From contig CAJUHP010000002.1 in NCBI GenBank assembly GCA_910586125.1, forward strand, positions 62,001 through 126,000: 64,000 nt of DNA, read 5' to 3'. A program made the translations under genes and the position numbers. The notes under the pieces are model-generated. The model worked only from the letters and a program-made list of their open reading frames with translations, did not search any database and was not told where the DNA came from. How positions within the stretch are numbered: the stretch's first letter is position 1; each line of letters starts with the position of its first letter. The DNA comes from an uncultured Lachnospiraceae bacterium (GTDB lineage: Bacteria; Bacillota; Clostridia; Lachnospirales; Lachnospiraceae). This document shows positions 62,091 through 64,000 of this stretch, in pieces.

Positions 62091-62897
62091 TTAGTATCTC
62101 AGCCTCTGCGCCCCCTTTTCGGCTGCCAGCCTGTCCAGCATCCTGCCGAACTCCCGCAGTTCATCCTTGTCTCCCTTTTTATAGACCTCATAAAACTCCC
62201 TCTGAATACAGAGCATGGCATTTTTATCGGCAACCCGATAGAGATTCTGCAAATTATTCAAAATATCCGCCACATTCCCCGAATCCTTCGTAAACACTTT
62301 CTGCCCGTCCATGATATCCTCCCGAATGGACGACATTTCCAGATCCAACTGCCGCACGGCTCCCGCCGATGCCAGCAGCCGTTCTCTGACCTCTTTTGGA
62401 ATGGCTCCGTTATACTTATACTGAATGGAATGTTCGATAACCGCCCAGAAATTCATCGCCAGCGTACGGATCTGTATCTCTGCCTTGATCCGTTTGTGCC
62501 CGTATATGGTCTGCACGTGATACAGCACATTGACATGATAACTGCGGTAGCCGCTCTCCTTAGGCTGCAGGAGGTAATCCCTCTCGCTGACAATCTCCAG
62601 ATCCGTCATCTGCCGGATCATATCCACAACAGGCCGGATGTCCTCCTCAAACTGGCAGATAATCCGAATTCCTGCGATATCGTCGATCTTTTCCTCGATT
62701 TCCTCCAGTTCCACGCCTTTGCGGTGGGCCTTATCCAGCATACTGGATATGGTCTTGACCCGGCCGGTGACTTGTTCAATCGGGGAATAGCCGCCCGCCG
62801 CCCGGTAATCGCTTATCATGCGGCGAAATTTGATCGTCAGTTCTTCCACCGCCAGTTCATAGGGAGCCAATTTCTCCCGCCAGGCATACAATTCCAT
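62091..62897 (-). CDS. Small alarmone synthetase (RelQ/YjbM-type GTP pyrophosphokinase)
   Basis: A 268-residue RelA/SpoT-domain protein without a hydrolase, TGS or ACT domain, so it is a small (p)ppGpp synthetase. It has the KTISSMLDKAHRKG and DDIAGIRIICQF segments of the synthetase fold and the G-loop-type ESGYRSYHVNVLY, followed by EIQIRTLAMNFWAVIEHSI. It probably raises (p)ppGpp during stress and would lower GTP, thus affecting CodY. AAGGAG precedes the start. Confidence 0.93.
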   Translation of the reverse strand: MELYAWREKLAPYELAVEELTIKFRRMISDYRAAGGYSPIEQVTGRVKTISSMLDKAHRKGVELEEIEEKIDDIAGIRIICQFEEDIRPVVDMIRQMTDLEIVSERDYLLQPKESGYRSYHVNVLYHVQTIYGHKRIKAEIQIRTLAMNFWAVIEHSIQYKYNGAIPKEVRERLLASAGAVRQLDLEMSSIREDIMDGQKVFTKDSGNVADILNNLQNLYRVADKNAMLCIQREFYEVYKKGDKDELREFGRMLDRLAAEKGAQRLRY

Positions 62898-62927
62898 TCC
62901 TTTTCTCCTTTACTGCAAAAACTTTCG

Positions 62928-63860
62928 TTACTTCATACTGCTCTCGGCCGGATTTTCGGACGGTTCCTGCCAAGAGTAATCTTCTGTGATCACATGCCCA
63001 TTTTCTAAATACTGCATCAGATAGTAGGGATTTACGCTGATGTCCTCCTGCCCTTTTAGCGGAACATATATTCCCACATGCAGATGAACGGCAAAATTTC
63101 CGCTCGTTCCTTCTATCTCGCTGTAGCCGGTGGATCCCATTCTTCCGATTTGCTGTCCGGCCCGCACCTCATTCCCAATCTCCAAACCCTCCGCGTAAGA
63201 GTCCAGATGCGCATAGTAATAATAGATGCCGCTCTCGCTGCGGATTCCCACCCGCCAGCCGCCAAGCCGCAGCCAGCCCAGCTTTTCCACCACACCGTCC
63301 GTCATGCTGACCACGGGATAGGTTCCGTCCTCATACTGGTCTCCCATGATATCGCAGCCTTCATGGCGGCGATCCCCGCCGAATGTGCGGGGATTGCCCC
63401 AGTCATTGCCGTAGGAGGGAAACGCGCAGGCGGGATCGCTGTTGCGGGGGATGGGAAAGACCTGCAGATCCTTTGCCAGCCCGGCATAGATCTGCGCCAG
63501 TCTCTCAAACGCCTCATCCTGAAGCTGGTCTCTCCAGCGCGCGTACCGTTTGCGGGACAGGGTCCCGCCTCTGACCCCCCGCATATCATAGTCCAGCCCG
63601 GCCATAAAGACTGCGAGCGCTTCCCCCGGATCCACGCCTTGTTCCTCCGCCCAGGCCGTCACTCCATAAAAGCCCTCCTGCCCAAACTCCATGGCCCGCA
63701 CCAGCTCGTCATCCGCCGTCCGGCTTAGCACCTGTCTCGGCCTCTCCCCGCACAGATACCGCTCCAAGGACAAAATTGCAAATCCGCACACCACAATCAG
63801 GGACACCGTAAAAAACAGCGATTTCTCTGTTCGTCTCAAACGGCCACCGCCTGCATCCAT
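62928..63860 (-). CDS. M23-family metallopeptidase with signal anchor
   Basis: A 310-residue protein with an N-terminal membrane helix (about 14-32) and an outside domain ending in a LytM/M23 zinc peptidase fold. The zinc ligands are visible as HEGCD (His-x3-Asp) and HLHVG (His-x-His). It probably acts on peptidoglycan in the cell wall or has lost catalysis but keeps the fold. The ATG at 63860 has only a poor ribosome site, so the start is uncertain. Confidence 0.85.
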   Translation of the reverse strand: MDAGGGRLRRTEKSLFFTVSLIVVCGFAILSLERYLCGERPRQVLSRTADDELVRAMEFGQEGFYGVTAWAEEQGVDPGEALAVFMAGLDYDMRGVRGGTLSRKRYARWRDQLQDEAFERLAQIYAGLAKDLQVFPIPRNSDPACAFPSYGNDWGNPRTFGGDRRHEGCDIMGDQYEDGTYPVVSMTDGVVEKLGWLRLGGWRVGIRSESGIYYYYAHLDSYAEGLEIGNEVRAGQQIGRMGSTGYSEIEGTSGNFAVHLHVGIYVPLKGQEDISVNPYYLMQYLENGHVITEDYSWQEPSENPAESSMK

Positions 63861-63891
63861 TTCCTATCCAATATATGCATGCGCTGCGTGC

Positions 63892-64000
63892 TTATTCATC
63901 CTCTCCCCGCAAACGTCTCAGCACCTCGCACAAAAGCCGCCAGGTCCGCTCTACGGAGGGAATCGACAAACGCTCGGCCGTCGTATGAATATCCCGCATG
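63892..64000 (-). CDS. C-terminal end of an M20-family peptidase (PepD/aminoacyl-histidine dipeptidase type)
   Basis: A frame open from the right window edge to a TAA stop at 63892-63894 encodes 36 residues, RDIHTTAERLSIPSVERTW followed by LLCEVLRRLRGEDE. The D-I-H-T-x-x-E-R-L-S-I-x-S segment is typical of the C-terminus of PepD-type M20 dipeptidases. Only this end is visible. It is upstream of and co-directional with the M23 peptidase gene, with 31 bases between them. Confidence 0.7.
   Translation of the reverse strand, partial: MRDIHTTAERLSIPSVERTWRLLCEVLRRLRGEDE

Overview
The window looks like a chromosomal segment from a motile, Gram-positive anaerobe of the Clostridia, most likely a Lachnospiraceae-type gut bacterium. 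This is inferred from gene content and order: one very long flagellar/chemotaxis operon with fliY, cheC, cheD and sigD; a codY-topA-dprA-comM neighbourhood; YnzC, YjfB and RelQ-type proteins; AGGAGG-type ribosome binding sites; and some TTG/GTG starts. I see no tRNA, rRNA, CRISPR array, prophage or insertion sequence.

Positions 1-29000 (all minus strand) hold a near-continuous flagellar operon read from high to low coordinates. It starts at a sigma-A-type promoter at 29006-29034 and runs flgB, fliE, fliF, fliG, fliH, fliI, fliJ, fliK, flgD, a flagellar-operon protein, flgE, flbD, motA, motB, fliM, cheY, flgC, fliY, fliO, fliP, fliQ, fliR, flhB, flhA, sigD, two hook-basal-body rod genes, cheC, cheD, cheV, a ParA ATPase and a ComFB-domain protein. 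fliD follows with its own sigma-D-type promoter and runs off the left edge. The operon is unusual: flgC sits between cheY and fliY instead of next to flgB, and fliL, flhF, cheA, cheB, cheW and cheR are absent from the window.

Positions 29160-34580 carry motility satellites: an uncharacterised protein, a methyl-accepting chemotaxis protein and a YjfB-type motility protein with a sigma-D-like promoter. Next comes an FtsA/PilM-like actin-fold protein, divergent from a glycogen debranching enzyme gene. The two divergent genes share a compact back-to-back promoter in which the debranching enzyme side matches the sigma-D (flagellar) consensus almost perfectly.

Positions 36730-46350 hold a minus-strand unit: two ABC half-transporters, two flavoproteins (COG2081 and COG2509 types), a patatin-like hydrolase, YnzC and an ABC-class ATPase. 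A sigma-A-type promoter lies upstream and a bidirectional terminator downstream. Positions 46270-53730 carry codY, a GNAT acetyltransferase on the opposite strand, topA, dprA and comM. Positions 53730-57950 hold a DUF5685-like/J-domain gene pair, a decayed phosphotransferase fragment, an alpha/beta hydrolase and a membrane diguanylate cyclase. Positions 57980-64000 are a minus-strand housekeeping series: a peptidase C-terminus, an M23 peptidase, a RelQ-type (p)ppGpp synthetase, an rRNA methyltransferase, a HAD phosphatase and a YgiQ radical-SAM protein.

The genes suggest a cell that couples flagellar assembly to carbon reserves (sigma-D-driven glycogen debranching), nutrient status (CodY, RelQ) and possibly cyclic dinucleotides (diguanylate cyclase; ComFB/ParA in the flagellar operon). 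The couplings are inference; the gene identities are mostly firm.
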